A DNA stretch of 64,000 bases from JAWVFM01 sp963771655 (GCA_963771655.1 CAVYUG010000003.1:26662-90661), one strand, 5' to 3'. Counted from the stretch's first letter, positions 1 to 7,437 are shown. The notes: generated by a model from the sequence alone, not told the origin. A program made the numbers and translations.

Positions 1-195
1 GGGCACGCGGGTCTGGCGCTTGGCCGCCTCCGCCACGAGCGTGTTCAGCGGCAGCGCCGCGCCTAGCCCGGCGGCGCCGGCGAGGGCTGCGGTGCGAGCC
101 AGGAACTCGCGCCGCCGCAGATGCTCCGTGGGGTGCTCGGCCGCGAAGCGCCCCTCGGCCTCGTCGCGCGGTGCCTCGTCCGAGTGCGAGCTCAA
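1..195 (-). CDS. Tat-exported protein, N-terminal part only
   Basis: Only the first 65 codons are in the window; the gene runs off the left edge. The start is TTG, overlapping the TGA of the gene upstream (192..674) as TTGA, which implies translational coupling. About 26 acidic, polar residues precede a twin-arginine signal (RRREFLARTAALAG) and a small-residue hydrophobic stretch, so the product is probably exported folded through the Tat pathway. The mature domain is not visible and I cannot name the enzyme; Tat-dependent phosphatases and oxidoreductases are possible in such a context. The start is supported by the overlap and by the position of the signal. Confidence 0.7.
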   Translation of the reverse strand, partial: MSSHSDEAPRDEAEGRFAAEHPTEHLRRREFLARTAALAGAAGLGAALPLNTLVAEAAKRQTRVP

Positions 196-674
196 CCCGG
201 GCCGCCCTTTTGCGCCGACGTCGGCTTGACCACCCGCTCGCAGTCGAAGACGCCGTCCTCCGCCCGGTCCACGTAGGCGACGTCCTTCCCGGGGCCGCAG
301 TTGATGACGTCCCGGGTCCCGTCGCGCGCTCGAATGACGTCGCGACCCTGACCGTCCACGGGCTTGCCCGCGATGGAGTTGAACTCGTCCCGTCCGGCGC
401 CGCCGACGAGGACGGCCCCGCCACCGCCGCCGAGGAGGGTGTCCGCGCCGCCTCGCCCGTTGATGTGATCGAAGCCGCCGCCGCCCCTGATGACGTCGGC
501 GCGGGGGCCGCCGACCAGATGATCGGCGTGGCGGGTGCCCTTGATCGCGTGCTGTCCGCTGGAGCCGGCGGCGGCGACGAGGCCAACGGCCAGGACCACG
601 AGGAGGGCAGCGAGGACGGTGAGCGTCGCGGCCGCGCGACGACCGCGCCGTCCACTGCGGAGCTTCCCTGGCAT
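192..674 (-). CDS. Membrane-anchored or secreted RTX-like calcium-binding repeat protein
   Basis: A 160-residue product with a basic N-terminus, one hydrophobic segment (about residues 15-38) and then Gly/Asp-rich nonapeptide-like repeats (for example GGPRADVIRGG, GRGGADTLLGGGG, GGAGRDEF) of the hemolysin-type Ca2+-binding class. Such repeats form a calcium-filled beta-roll outside the cell. The C-terminal part has two Cys (INCGPGKD, VFDCERV), typical of actinobacterial members. ATG at 674 is preferred; a GTG at 707 is possible but adds residues before the signal. A TATCTT hexamer ends 9 nt before the ATG. It is translationally coupled to the Tat protein downstream and follows yihY and a palindromic repeat. 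Confidence 0.75.
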   Translation of the reverse strand: MPGKLRSGRRGRRAAATLTVLAALLVVLAVGLVAAAGSSGQHAIKGTRHADHLVGGPRADVIRGGGGFDHINGRGGADTLLGGGGGAVLVGGAGRDEFNSIAGKPVDGQGRDVIRARDGTRDVINCGPGKDVAYVDRAEDGVFDCERVVKPTSAQKGGPG

Positions 675-725
675 GCCGCGTGGAAGATAGCCCTCGGCCG
701 GCCACACCGCGTCACTTCGGTGTTA

Positions 726-770
726 CGCGGCGGGGTTTACCCGAATAGTTCGGGCAAACTCGCCCGCGTA
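726..770 (-). repeat. 45-bp palindromic repeat, copy 1
   Basis: An imperfect inverted repeat centred near 747, whose outer arms are GC-rich and whose centre reads AACTATTCGGGT on the minus strand. It aligns without gaps to copies at 17769..17813 and 18739..18783; the asymmetric centre shows this copy is inverted relative to those two. It lies in the 100-bp gap between yihY (stop at 775) and the RTX gene. It could act as a transcript-end hairpin or be a REP-like element. Confidence 0.8.
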
Positions 771-774
771 CGAG

Positions 775-1719
775 CTAGGTCGCCGGCTCGACGGTCTTGC
801 CTGCCGGGCCGGCCGCCGGCCCTCGCGTGTCGGACGGGCGCTCGTCCGGAATGCGAAGGGCGAGCTCGGCGTTGAGCGCGACCCCGGCCAGAAGGGCGAG
901 GTTCGAGATCCAGAGCCAGATCAGGAAGACGATCGCGCCCGCGAGGGTTGCGTAGGTCGCCTCGTAGGAGGCGAAGGTCGCGACGTAAAGGGCGAACGCG
1001 CCCGACGCCAGCAGCCAGACGAGAAGGGCGAACGCGGTGCCGGCGATCACGGCCCTCCACGGCCGTGGGTCGAGATCCGGTCCGTGGCGGGAGAGGATGG
1101 CGATGGCGGTCGCGCCCGCGAGCGCAAGGAACGGCCAGCGGACGATCTCGAAGACGGTCCGCCCCGTCGAGCCGATCCCCAGCGAGCTCGCGGCGGAGTC
1201 GAGGAGAGGCCCGCTGAGGCCGACGACGACCATCATCAGCGCCAGGATCGCGACGCTCGCGAGAGCGAGGCCCACCTGAAGCGCGCGGACCTTGACCGTC
1301 GAGCGACGCTCCTTTACCCCGTGAATCGTGTTCGCCGCCCGGATGAAGCCGCCGACGTAGCCCGAGCTGGCCCAGAGGGCGGCTGCGAACGCGATCACCG
1401 CGGCCACGCCGGCCTCGCCGTGCGATCGGACGAGCCCGTTGATGGCCGGCCTCAGGGCGTCGGCGGTGGAGCTCGGGCCGACCTGAGTGGCCGCGTGGAG
1501 CAGGGTCTGCGCGGTCCCCTCGCTGCCGAAGAGTCCGAGAAGCGCAACGAGCGCAGCGATCGTCGGAAAGATCGACAGCGCCGAGTAGTAGGCGAGACTC
1601 GCCGCGAGGTCGGTGAAGCCGGCGCCGTTGGCCCGTTCGAAGGTGGAGCGCGCCAGGTCGAAGCGGCGGGGTGACTCGCGCCCCGCGCCGGTCTCCGGCG
1701 CCGGCCGCGCCACGGTCAT
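775..1719 (-). CDS. YihY/BrkB family inner-membrane protein
   Basis: A 314-residue polytopic membrane protein with about six hydrophobic segments. It has the family hallmark near residues 33-60 (GFTDLAASLAYYSALSIFP) and the later GAIVFLIWLWISNLALLAGV segment, both typical of YihY/virulence factor BrkB proteins (formerly mis-called RNase BN). The function is unknown; a transport role is often assumed. The ATG overlaps the TGA of the DUF6458 gene by ATGA, so the two are one translational unit, probably driven by the SigB-type promoter at 1996..2021. The length is normal. The C-terminal tail of about 25 residues is hydrophilic. Confidence 0.9.
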   Translation of the reverse strand: MTVARPAPETGAGRESPRRFDLARSTFERANGAGFTDLAASLAYYSALSIFPTIAALVALLGLFGSEGTAQTLLHAATQVGPSSTADALRPAINGLVRSHGEAGVAAVIAFAAALWASSGYVGGFIRAANTIHGVKERRSTVKVRALQVGLALASVAILALMMVVVGLSGPLLDSAASSLGIGSTGRTVFEIVRWPFLALAGATAIAILSRHGPDLDPRPWRAVIAGTAFALLVWLLASGAFALYVATFASYEATYATLAGAIVFLIWLWISNLALLAGVALNAELALRIPDERPSDTRGPAAGPAGKTVEPAT

Positions 1720-1985
1720 AGCGTCGGCTCGAAGTCCTCGGCGCCGGACGGGCGCGAACCCTCCCCGGCTGCCGGTGCGCCGTCGCCCGTCTGGCCTTTG
1801 GCGGAGCGCGCGCGCTCGGTCCCGATCCGGCCGCGCTGCCCCGTGTAGAAGACGAGGGCGCCGACGGCGACGATGGCGAGCGCGAGCACTCCGAAAAGCG
1901 GCGAGGCGACCGTCAGCCCGGCGACGAGAATGACCCCGCCGATGGTGAGCACGGCGGCCACGATCACCCAGGCGACTCCGTACAT
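1716..1985 (-). CDS. DUF6458-like two-TM small membrane protein
   Basis: An 89-residue protein with two adjacent hydrophobic helices (residues 4-26 and 31-50), a short basic stretch (GQRGRIGTERAR) and an acidic Ala/Gly/Pro-rich tail. It resembles actinobacterial DUF6458 proteins, whose function is unknown. ATG at 1985 is chosen because it lies 10 nt after a GGGTAA -10 element; the upstream in-frame start at 2003 would lie inside the promoter. It overlaps yihY by ATGA. The promoter makes stress induction likely (inference). Confidence 0.75.
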   Translation of the reverse strand: MYGVAWVIVAAVLTIGGVILVAGLTVASPLFGVLALAIVAVGALVFYTGQRGRIGTERARSAKGQTGDGAPAAGEGSRPSGAEDFEPTL

Positions 1986-1995
1986 GCCTGCTCGC

Positions 1996-2021
1996 TTACC
2001 CAATCGGCAGACGTGGGAAAC
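1996..2021 (-). promoter_or_regulatory. SigB/SigF-type promoter for DUF6458-yihY
   Basis: On the minus strand GTTTCC (2021-2016), a 14-nt spacer, then GGGTAA (2001-1996). This fits the general-stress sigma consensus GTTT-N12..15-GGGWAW. The start codon follows after 10 nt. It sits back to back with the promoter of the sigma gene, the two -35 boxes being separated by one base. Confidence 0.75.
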
Positions 2022-2022
2022 G

Positions 2023-2047
2023 GTTTCGGGGCCCGTGAAACGGGTAT
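2023..2047 (+). promoter_or_regulatory. SigB/SigF-type promoter for the sigma factor gene
   Basis: GTTTCG (2023-2028), a 13-nt spacer, then GGGTAT (2042-2047). It matches the SigB/SigF consensus closely and lies about 150 nt upstream of the SigB-type sigma gene, so the gene is probably autoregulated. Transcription would begin near 2054, leaving a leader of about 145 nt. Confidence 0.75.
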
Positions 2048-2128
2048 CGGCGTGCGCGAGGCAGCCACGTCAGGGAAGACAGCCGCGCGGGGGCGACCCC
2101 CACAAAGTGCCCCCGCGCCTGTGAGTGA

Positions 2129-2160
2129 GGGAGGGGCCCGGCCTTCGTCGGGCCCCTCCT
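2129..2160 (+). other. Strong hairpin in the leader of the sigma gene
   Basis: GGGAGGGGCCCG (2129-2140) pairs with CGGGCCCCTCCT (2149-2160) around an 8-nt loop; the pairing is perfect except for one terminal wobble. A pyrimidine-rich tail follows but there is no U-run. It lies between the predicted transcription start and the start codon at 2199. It could be an attenuator, a weak terminator or a stability element; the sequence does not decide. Confidence 0.5.
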
Positions 2161-2198
2161 TCCTCCGTAACGATGCGCTGCCAGTCAGAATCATCGGG

Positions 2199-2957
2199 AT
2201 GACTGAGTTGAGGTTGGCGCGAGACGAGCAGCTCCTCGAGCGCTATCACCGCCTGCGCGAGCCGGAGGTGCGCGAGGAGCTGGTTCGCCGCTACATGCCG
2301 TTCGCTCGCAGCATGGCGCTGCGCTACCGCGGCGGCAGCGAGCCCACCGAGGACCTCATCCAGGTTGCGAGCCTCGGCCTCGTCAACGCCATCGACCGGT
2401 TCGACCCCGAGCGCGGCATCCCGTTCATCGCCTTCGCGGCCCCCACCGTTCTCGGCGAGCTGCGGCGGCATTTCAGGGACCGCGTCTGGAACCTCAGGCT
2501 CCCGCGCGGGCTGCAGGAGCGCGTTAGCAAGGTGGATGAGGCGATCAAGAAGCTCACGGGCGAGCTCGAACGCTCGCCGACGATCCGCGAGATCGCCGAG
2601 GCCCTCGATCTCACCGAGGACGAGGTGCTCGAAGCGTTCGCCGCCGGCGACGCCCGGCGGACGATGTCGACCGACCAGCCGGTGGGAGGCGAGGTCGACG
2701 AGATGACGATCGGAGACCGGATCGGCACCGTGGAGGAGGGCTACGAGACGGTGGAGCAGCGGACGACGATCGCCACCGGCCTGCCGGCCCTGAGCGAGCG
2801 CGAGCGACTCGTGCTGCGCTATCGATTCGTCGACGACATGACGCAGTCGCAGATCGCCGAGAAGATCGGCCACTCGCAGATGCACGTGTCGCGGATCCTG
2901 CGCGGAGCGCTCGACCGCCTGCGCGCCGAGGTCGCCGAGGCGGAGCCCGACGCTTAG
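2199..2957 (+). CDS. sigF: SigB/SigF-family general stress RNA polymerase sigma factor
   Basis: A 252-residue group 3 sigma factor. Region 2 includes RYMPFARSMALRYRGG and GLVNAIDRFDPERGIPFIAF; region 3 is ERSPTIREIAEALDLTEDEV; region 4 is LSERERLVLRYRFVDDMTQ followed by the helix-turn-helix SQIAEKIGHSQMHVSRIL. SPTIREIAEALDL and SQMHVSRIL are typical of the SigB/SigF/SigG branch, controlled by partner switching rather than by ECF-type anti-sigmas. ATG at 2199 is chosen because conserved sequence begins right there. It faces the RsbW-like gene 7 bp away and a SpoIIE phosphatase and STAS protein follow, so the switch is local. It probably controls its own promoter. Confidence 0.92.
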   Translation: MTELRLARDEQLLERYHRLREPEVREELVRRYMPFARSMALRYRGGSEPTEDLIQVASLGLVNAIDRFDPERGIPFIAFAAPTVLGELRRHFRDRVWNLRLPRGLQERVSKVDEAIKKLTGELERSPTIREIAEALDLTEDEVLEAFAAGDARRTMSTDQPVGGEVDEMTIGDRIGTVEEGYETVEQRTTIATGLPALSERERLVLRYRFVDDMTQSQIAEKIGHSQMHVSRILRGALDRLRAEVAEAEPDA

Positions 2958-2964
2958 GGCGGGG

Positions 2965-3792
2965 CTAGCGCTCCGAGATCTTGAACATCAGGTGCTCGCC
3001 ACCGGCCGAGTCCTCGACCCGAACGTCGTCGGCGAGCTTCTCCAGGGAGGCGCCCAGCGCCGGCACCTCGAGCGCGCCGAGCAAGCGCTCAGCCGCGCCG
3101 TCTCGCAGGGGCCCGACCTTCACGGCGATCCCGCGCTCCACGTCGGTCACAGCCACCTGGACCCGGCCGTCGACGAACCCGTCCGGCGGCCCGCCGGTGA
3201 TGGCGTCGCCGAGGAGGATCGCGTCGGAGAGCTTGTCGACGGAGAGGTCGACCCGGGCGGCGATCGACGAGAGGATGCGCGAGACCACGAGGGGAGCGAC
3301 GTCGAAGTCCCCGACCGAGACGACGGTGTCGTCGCGTACCTCAGCGACGCGCTCGGGCGCTGCGCGCCCGTCGCCTTGCTCCTCGCCCGGCATCGCCATC
3401 GCGATCCGCAGCTCCGTGCCGCCGCCGGGGTTGCCGCGAAGCTCGAATGAAGCGGCGAGCGTGGCGATCAGCGGCAGCCCGAGGCGCAGGCTGGGCTCCG
3501 CGCTGGGTGCCGAGATTCGCGGGCGGAACCCGCTGCCGAAATCGCGGACGACGATCTCGAACGCCTCACCGACGGCCACGATGATCTCCATCGGTCCCGC
3601 CTCGTCTCCCTCGTAGGCGTGGACCGCGGCGTTGACGCACGCCTCGGAGATCACCGCCTTCACGTCGGCGACGCCCGTCTCGTCCATCCCCGCTGCCTCG
3701 GCGAGCCCGGCGACCGTGTGACGCACGATCCCGACGTTCTCCGGGCGGGCCGGCAGGACGAGTCGCATCGTGGCTTGGTCGGAGGGCATCAC
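2965..3792 (-). CDS. RsbW-like serine kinase / anti-sigma factor with duplicated ATPase fold
   Basis: A 275-residue protein. Residues 9-130 are a GHKL ATPase of the RsbW/SpoIIAB type: N-box ISEACVNAAVHAY, G1 box VRDFGSGF and G2-like LRLGLPLIATLA. In this family the kinase binds and inhibits the sigma factor and phosphorylates a STAS antagonist. Residues 150-275 look like a second, degenerate copy (ARVDLSVDKLSDAILLGDAI where the N-box should be, ending GGEHLMFKIS) without the key Asn, so ATP binding there is unlikely. It is convergent with the sigma gene 7 bp away. GTG at 3792 or ATG at 3789 could start it; ATG at 3768 is also possible. Confidence 0.82.
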   Translation of the reverse strand: MMPSDQATMRLVLPARPENVGIVRHTVAGLAEAAGMDETGVADVKAVISEACVNAAVHAYEGDEAGPMEIIVAVGEAFEIVVRDFGSGFRPRISAPSAEPSLRLGLPLIATLAASFELRGNPGGGTELRIAMAMPGEEQGDGRAAPERVAEVRDDTVVSVGDFDVAPLVVSRILSSIAARVDLSVDKLSDAILLGDAITGGPPDGFVDGRVQVAVTDVERGIAVKVGPLRDGAAERLLGALEVPALGASLEKLADDVRVEDSAGGEHLMFKISER

Positions 3793-3809
3793 GCCTGGGC
3801 GGAGCGAGG

Positions 3810-3835
3810 ATACCCGCGCGCGGCGCCCGCGAACC
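3810..3835 (-). promoter_or_regulatory. Near-match SigB/SigF-type promoter for the RsbW-like gene
   Basis: Minus strand GGTTCG (3835-3830), a 14-nt spacer, then a perfect GGGTAT (3815-3810). The -35 has one mismatch to GTTT. The start codon follows 17-20 nt later, so the kinase gene probably belongs to the regulon it controls. Confidence 0.5.
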
Positions 3836-3870
3836 GCGCCTGCGGGGTCGCGGCCGCCGTCAGGTCACCG

Positions 3871-4449
3871 TCACCCGGCGACCGTCGCTTCGCGCTGTCC
3901 CTCGTGAACCCCCTCGGCGACCTCCTCGACGAGCTTGGCGCAGAATGCGTCGAGGTCGTCGGGCTTGCGGCTCGTGACGAGCCCCTCGTCCACGTGGACC
4001 TCCTCGTCGACCCAGTGTGCGCCGGCGTTCCGAAGGTCAGTCGCCAGGCTCGGCCACGAGGTCAGCGTCCGGCCCTTGACCACGCCCGCGTCGATCAGTG
4101 TCCAGGGGGCGTGACAGATCGCCGCCACCGGCTTCCCGGCCTCGAAGAACCGCCGCGTGAAGTCCAGGGCGTCCTCGACCGTGCGCAGGATGTCGGGGTT
4201 CGCGACGCCCCCCGGGAGGACGAGCGCGTCGTAGTCGTCCGCGTCGGCGTCCGCGGCCGTGCGTCCGACCGAGAACACCTCGCCCTTGTCGAGGTGGTTG
4301 AACGCCCGCACCTCGCCCTCCTCGGGCGCGATCAGCTCGGGCTCGCCACCGGCCTCCTTCACCGCCTCCCAGGGGCGCTCGAGCTCCACCTGCTCGACGC
4401 CCTCGTTCGCCACGAGAAAGGCGACTCGCTTGCCGTCGATCCCTGCCAT
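3871..4449 (-). CDS. DJ-1/PfpI family type 1 glutamine amidotransferase-like protein
   Basis: A 192-residue protein of the PfpI/YhbO/DJ-1 superfamily: KRVAFLVANEGVEQVELERP at the N-terminus, the Glu elbow, LVLPGGVANPD, and the nucleophile elbow AAICHAPW with Cys near residue 113 followed by HAPW. Members act as stress-protective deglycases, chaperones or amidases; the substrate here is unknown. ATG at 4449 is chosen over ATG at 4455 because GGAGG lies 7 nt before it but only 1 nt before the other. It is flanked by the stress-switch genes, consistent with a stress role. Confidence 0.88.
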   Translation of the reverse strand: MAGIDGKRVAFLVANEGVEQVELERPWEAVKEAGGEPELIAPEEGEVRAFNHLDKGEVFSVGRTAADADADDYDALVLPGGVANPDILRTVEDALDFTRRFFEAGKPVAAICHAPWTLIDAGVVKGRTLTSWPSLATDLRNAGAHWVDEEVHVDEGLVTSRKPDDLDAFCAKLVEEVAEGVHEGQREATVAG

Positions 4450-4561
4450 CTTCATGCCTCCTTCGAAATTGCTTTCCGGCAGAGGACTACCCGACGCGGG
4501 AGGAGCGTATTCAGGGCGCAACATTGCGCCGCTCGTCGCCTAGAGTTGGGGGACGAGTGAG

Positions 4562-7114
4562 ATGACCACCATCACGGGAAGACGGCCTTTCCTCGCAACC
4601 TTGATGGGCACGCCGCGGCGTGAGCTGCGGCGCGGGCTGGTGGTGGGCCTGGCGATCCTGATCCCCATCCTCGTGGCTGACATCGTGCTCGGAACGAGGG
4701 TGACCGTTCCGGGCTCCTATGTCCTCGGAGCGTTCGCGGCCGCGATCGTCGGCGGCCTGACGCCGGCCGCGATCCTCGTCGCCCTCGCCTTCGTGCTCGC
4801 CGTCGTGAGCCCCGAGTGGACCCACAACTTCGCCACCCTCGATTATTGGGTCCGTCTCACCGTGCTGGTCGTCGGGGGCGCGTTGGCGATTCTCACCGCG
4901 TGGATGCGGGAGGGCTCGCGCGCGTTCACGGGCAGGCTCACGCTGCTCGACCAGATCGGCGCCATCGCCGACGGGTCGCTCTCGCTGGCCGACACGCTCG
5001 ACCGAGCGGTCTCCCTGATCGCTCCGGCGGCGGCCGACGTCGCGATCATCGACGCGATCCACAGCGGGGAGGTCACGCGGGCCGCGGTGCGCGTTCGCGG
5101 CCGGTCCGATTGGCCCGCCGTCGAGACGACCCTGCGAGCGCGGCCACCGTCCACCCCCTTCTGGCTTCGCGACCCGGATTTCGGGATCCCACCGGTGCCC
5201 CAGTTCCTGCCGCGGGTGACCGATGCGCAGGTCGACATGCTCGGCCACGGCGGTGATGACACCGAGTTCATGCGGTCGCTCGGGATGCGCTCGGTGATCA
5301 TCGTCCCCCTGATCGCCCGGCGACGCCTTCTCGGGACCCTGACCGTGGTGGTCGCGTGGTCGAAGCGGCACTATGGGCGCGACGACCTCACATTCGTCAA
5401 GACCCTGAGCGGTCGCCTTGCGCTTGCGCTGGACAACGCCGGCCTCTTCAGCGACCTCGAGAGCGTCGAGCGGCGAATGGACGCGGTCATGGACCGGATC
5501 CCCGAGGCGGTCACCGTGCACGAGGCGAACGGCTCGCTGGTATTCGCCAACCAGGCCGCGGCCGACCTGATCGGCATGCCGGACGGCGAGGAGGTCCTCG
5601 CGGCGGGTTCGGACGCGCGCGTGGCCCGCTACGAGCTGTACGCGGAGGACGGGCGGCGGCTTCCCGACGAGGACCTCGTCGTCGAAGCGCTCCGCGCGGG
5701 CCAGCTTCCGCTTCGGGGCACGTTCCGAATCCTCGTGCGGGAGACCCGGGAGGAACGCTGGATCTCGGTCGTCGTCGAGCCGATCACCGGCCCCGAGGGG
5801 AACCTTCTCTACGCGGTGACGACGATCGAGGATGTCACCGCGAGCAAGCGCGCCGAGCTTTCGCAACGGCTGCTCGCCCGGGTCGGCGAGCTGCTGCAGT
5901 CGTCCCGGAACCACGCCGAGACGCTCCGGAGGGTCGCCGAGCTGGCCACGTCCGAGTTCGCCGACTGGTGCGCCGTGAGCGTCCCCGGTGGTGACGGCGT
6001 GATCGATGTCGCTGCCGCCTCGCACCGCGACCGGGGCGAGATCACCGGAGAGCTCCGCGACCTCGACGCCATCGACCCCGACTCCGACTCGCCGATAGCG
6101 CGGGTGCTGCGAGGTGAAGAACCCGCGGTGGCGGTGGGGAGCCTCGGGTCGACGATCGTCGTGCCGATGGCCGCCGGCGCGAAGCTCGTCGGCGCCCTGA
6201 CGTTCGGCACCGACGCGGGGTCTCGGCGCTTCGAGGACCGCGACCTGGAGGTGGCCGTGGAGTTCGGCAGGCGAGCGGGCCTGGCAGCGGAGAACGCGCG
6301 CATCGCCGAGATGCGGATCGAGATCAACCGGACGCTCCAGCGCGGCCTGCTGCCCGCGGAGCTTCCGGACATGCCGGGCTGGCACGTGGCCACGATGTAC
6401 CGGCCCGCCGGCGAGCTCAACGAGGTCGGAGGCGACTTCTACGAGGTGGCTGAGATCGAAGGCGGCTGGATGGTCGTGCTCGGCGATGTCGTGGGGCGCG
6501 GCGCCGAGGCAGCGGCGCTCACGGCGCTCGCCAGGCACACGCTGCACACCGCGGGCGTGATCACCTCCGACCCGCTGCACGCACTGGCCGCGCTCAACCG
6601 ACGCCTCCGCGAACGCGACCCGACCCCCCTCTGCAGCGCGGCCGCCCTGGTGCTCCAGAAATCCCGAGCCGGCGCCGCCGAGGCCCGTGTGGTGGCTGCG
6701 GGCCACCCGCTTCCCCTGTTGATCAGCGGTGGGAGGGTGACGGAGGCGGCCGTGCCAGGACCGCTCCTGGGTGCGATGGCCGACCCGGATTGGGTGACCT
6801 CACTCGTCGAGCTCGCACCGGGCGACCAGCTCATCGTCTATACGGACGGGGTAACGGACGCGCGCTCGGGCGATGAGATGTTCGGCGAAGAGCGCCTTCG
6901 CAGCGAGATCGCCGGCTCGGAACGCCCGGAGGCCGCCGTCGCGAGAGTGGAGGCGGCGCTTCAGTCCTTCGCCGGCGAGGTGGTCGGCGACGACGCGGCC
7001 CTGGTCGCGATCATGCGCTCCCCGGGTCTTCCTGCTCGGGCGGCGGATCGGGCTCGGGCAGATCTGGAGGAGGCGGCACCGGGTCGTCCACCGGGTCCGG
7101 TTCCGGCTCCGTAA
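4562..7114 (+). CDS. Membrane GAF-PAS-GAF SpoIIE-type PP2C phosphatase
   Basis: An 850-residue sensor phosphatase. Order: three to four N-terminal membrane helices (about residues 24-112, DUF4118-like), GAF domain (130-300), PAS domain (305-425, PEAVTVHEANGSLVFANQAA), second GAF (435-590) and a SpoIIE/RsbU phosphatase domain (600-825). Phosphatase motifs are visible: GELNEVGGDFYEV (metal-binding Asp), VLGDVVGRGAEAA, VYTDGVTDAR and the final GDDAALVAI. In this family the enzyme dephosphorylates a STAS antagonist, which then frees the sigma factor. It is the likely input arm of the local switch. About 25 residues after the domain end look unconstrained and overlap a convergent small frame (7011..7214). 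Confidence 0.92.
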   Translation: MTTITGRRPFLATLMGTPRRELRRGLVVGLAILIPILVADIVLGTRVTVPGSYVLGAFAAAIVGGLTPAAILVALAFVLAVVSPEWTHNFATLDYWVRLTVLVVGGALAILTAWMREGSRAFTGRLTLLDQIGAIADGSLSLADTLDRAVSLIAPAAADVAIIDAIHSGEVTRAAVRVRGRSDWPAVETTLRARPPSTPFWLRDPDFGIPPVPQFLPRVTDAQVDMLGHGGDDTEFMRSLGMRSVIIVPLIARRRLLGTLTVVVAWSKRHYGRDDLTFVKTLSGRLALALDNAGLFSDLESVERRMDAVMDRIPEAVTVHEANGSLVFANQAAADLIGMPDGEEVLAAGSDARVARYELYAEDGRRLPDEDLVVEALRAGQLPLRGTFRILVRETREERWISVVVEPITGPEGNLLYAVTTIEDVTASKRAELSQRLLARVGELLQSSRNHAETLRRVAELATSEFADWCAVSVPGGDGVIDVAAASHRDRGEITGELRDLDAIDPDSDSPIARVLRGEEPAVAVGSLGSTIVVPMAAGAKLVGALTFGTDAGSRRFEDRDLEVAVEFGRRAGLAAENARIAEMRIEINRTLQRGLLPAELPDMPGWHVATMYRPAGELNEVGGDFYEVAEIEGGWMVVLGDVVGRGAEAAALTALARHTLHTAGVITSDPLHALAALNRRLRERDPTPLCSAAALVLQKSRAGAAEARVVAAGHPLPLLISGGRVTEAAVPGPLLGAMADPDWVTSLVELAPGDQLIVYTDGVTDARSGDEMFGEERLRSEIAGSERPEAAVARVEAALQSFAGEVVGDDAALVAIMRSPGLPARAADRARADLEEAAPGRPPGPVPAP

Positions 7115-7214
7115 CGGGATCGGGAGAGGGCTCCGGCTCCTCCACCGGGACCGGCGGCGCGGTGGGTGACTCCGGAGGCTGCTCGATCTCGCCCATCGGG
7201 GTTTTCGTTCTCAT
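7011..7214 (-). CDS. Small acidic proline-rich protein (uncertain)
   Basis: A 67-residue frame rich in Pro, Glu and Asp (for example EEPEPSPDPVTEPEPDPV), with no predicted membrane segment. Its composition resembles acidic proline-rich proteins common in high-GC actinobacteria, but it overlaps the 3' end of the convergent phosphatase gene by 104 bp. The start ATG at 7214 lies 11 nt after a GGGTAT -10 element read on this strand (the palindrome GGGTATACCC, 7222-7231). The function is unknown. It could be a chance frame opposite a degenerate tail; I am undecided. Confidence 0.4.
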   Translation of the reverse strand: MRTKTPMGEIEQPPESPTAPPVPVEEPEPSPDPVTEPEPDPVDDPVPPPPDLPEPDPPPEQEDPGSA

Positions 7215-7227
7215 AGCGAGCGGGTAT
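7201..7227 (+). promoter_or_regulatory. SigB/SigF-type promoter, possibly bidirectional
   Basis: GTTTTC (7201-7206), a 15-nt spacer, then GGGTAT (7222-7227). The -10 lies in the palindrome GGGTATACCC, so it also reads GGGTAT on the minus strand, where GATTCG lies 13 nt upstream. It would serve the small acidic gene and perhaps the STAS gene to the right, and the 7011..7214 frame to the left. Confidence 0.5.
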
Positions 7228-7239
7228 ACCCGTCAGACC

Positions 7240-7437
7240 TTGTTCGAATCCGAGCCAGCCGAGGACGAGCGCGCGGCGGCGGAGCCATCGGAGGCTCCCC
7301 CGGAGGAAGCCCCGGAGGAGGACGAGGCGGGCGAGGCTCACGGCCCGATCGGGAATCCCGCCTCCGACGAGGAGGCGCTCGCGAACCGCCAGCAGGAGTC
7401 CGGCGAGGAGTCCGGGCCCGGGGCCGGCGCCGACTGA
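7240..7437 (+). CDS. Small acidic conserved-type protein
   Basis: About 65 residues, strongly acidic, beginning with Glu/Ala/Pro-rich sequence and ending with GPIGNPASDEEALANRQQES. The G-P-x-G-N-P-x-x-D-x-E-A pattern recurs in small actinobacterial hypothetical proteins, but no function is known. The TTG at 7240 lies 12 nt after a GGGTAT -10, suggesting a nearly leaderless transcript. An upstream ATG at 7162 would place the promoter inside the gene and is disfavoured. The position 66 bp ahead of the STAS gene suggests co-transcription. Confidence 0.5.
   Translation: MFESEPAEDERAAAEPSEAPPEEAPEEDEAGEAHGPIGNPASDEEALANRQQESGEESGPGAGAD

Noticed and set aside
4511..6706. Very long open frame antisense to the SpoIIE phosphatase gene
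   Set aside because: It is rich in Arg, Gly, His and Pro, has no domain signature, and mirrors a gene with clear domains. High GC content creates such antisense frames.
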